From CBDFHJ01 sp965247635 (GTDB lineage Bacteria > Chloroflexota > Dehalococcoidia > Lucifugimonadales > Australimonadaceae), in NCBI GenBank assembly GCA_965247635.1, contig CBDFHJ010000009.1, positions 186,001 to 250,000 of the forward strand: a stretch of 64,000 nucleotides of DNA, in the 5' to 3' direction. The notes below the pieces were generated by a model, which ran no database searches, was not told the origin of the DNA, and was given only the letters and a program-made list of their open reading frames with translations. Shown one piece after another: positions 63,754 through 64,000 of this stretch; positions within the stretch are counted from its first letter, which is position 1; each line of letters starts with the position of its first letter. The position numbers and the translations under genes were made by a program.

Positions 63754-64000
63754 TCAGTTGTGATGGCCATCCTCGGAGAGGGAGCGACGGAGCTCTTCGA
63801 GCAGCCGTTTCTGCTCCCCGGTCAGGCGATTGGGCGTAGCGACCCGCACCGTCACGAGCTCATCACCACGCCTCGTGTCCCTTCCCAAGTGGGGAATACC
63901 TCGGCCCTTCAGGCGAAAGACCGTGCTGGTCTGGGTACCCGCCGGTACCTTCAGCGGTACCTCGCCTTCCAGGGTGGGGACCATCACCTCGTCGCCCAGG
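63754..64000 (-). CDS. dnaJ: Chaperone protein DnaJ, C-terminal end (partial)
   Basis: The frame enters from the right window edge, so only the last ~81 residues are visible: LGDEVMVPTLEGEVPLKVPAG, then TVFRLKGRGIPHLG and GDELVTVRVATPNRLTGEQK. This is the end of the second C-terminal substrate-binding domain of DnaJ (consensus ALG..V.VPTL.G...L.IP.GTQ....RL.G.G.P). DnaJ stimulates DnaK in protein folding. prmA follows. Confidence 0.92.
   Translation of the reverse strand, partial: LGDEVMVPTLEGEVPLKVPAGTQTSTVFRLKGRGIPHLGRDTRRGDELVTVRVATPNRLTGEQKRLLEELRRSLSEDGHHN

Noticed and set aside
1..64000. CRISPR array
   Set aside because: No regularly spaced direct repeats were seen; the dispersed repeats are scattered and of several types.

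Overview
The window is a GC-rich stretch of a bacterial chromosome. Its gene content points to an uncultured Chloroflexota, most likely of the Dehalococcoidia/SAR202 type. That is an inference from: coenzyme F420 ligase CofE, a xanthine-dehydrogenase-family molybdenum hydroxylase, two DUF3179 proteins, secreted lipoproteins with long Thr/Pro-rich linkers, and many short dispersed repeats of the 'cctgagc..aagaatctctcgg' kind. No rRNA, convincing tRNA or CRISPR array was seen. Many genes are broken by frameshifts, stops or insertion sequences, so this is either a decaying accessory-rich genome or a draft assembly with some indel errors.

Layout. 1-2.7 kb: the 3' end of a molybdenum hydroxylase large subunit, a MoaD/ThiS-like protein and YvcK, all forward and closely spaced. 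3.0-5.2 kb: a secreted-protein gene cut off by an IS3-type element. 5.2-9.6 kb: an osmoprotectant transporter (fused ATPase-permease plus binding lipoprotein) and a ScyD/ScyE-like lipoprotein. 9.6-23.2 kb: accessory DNA with gene remnants (serine recombinase, RCC1/FN3 protein, ABC-2 permease, C39-like peptidase, DUF4166 protein), unknown membrane proteins, a DUF7662-PIN toxin-antitoxin-like pair, a membrane protein with paired Clp N domains, an IS1380 element with a 5-bp target duplication, and nested IS3/IS1595 debris. 23.2-25.8 kb: D-2-hydroxyacid dehydrogenase and CofE. 26.1-31.5 kb: a giant surface lipoprotein gene that has lost its 5' end at an IS256 cluster. 31.5-39.3 kb: an antitoxin remnant, two damaged DUF3179 genes, SRPBCC, TlpA-like, YHS, CopA and CsoR, with a readable promoter and operator before csoR. 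39.7-43.7 kb: housekeeping genes (polyprenyl synthase, metG, yebC).

43.7-52.9 kb is an island lying between yebC and ruvC, which are commonly neighbours. It carries a second giant lipoprotein gene (frameshift, internal stop and an IS copy), a diverged duplicate of the yebC 3' end, a two-gene module with a ThsB-like TIR protein, and another Thr/Pro-linker lipoprotein. 52.9-64 kb returns to housekeeping: ruvC-ruvA, a methyltransferase, DUF885 peptidase, MobA-like transferase, nadB, thrS (behind a threonine-codon-rich leader peptide and terminator, and carrying one frameshift), gpsA, prmA and the end of dnaJ.

The points most worth checking are the thrS attenuator, the yebC-bounded island with its TIR two-gene module, the in-frame TGA at a CxxC cysteine of a DUF3179 gene followed by a SECIS-like hairpin, and an 8-bp inversion at the end of one IS copy.
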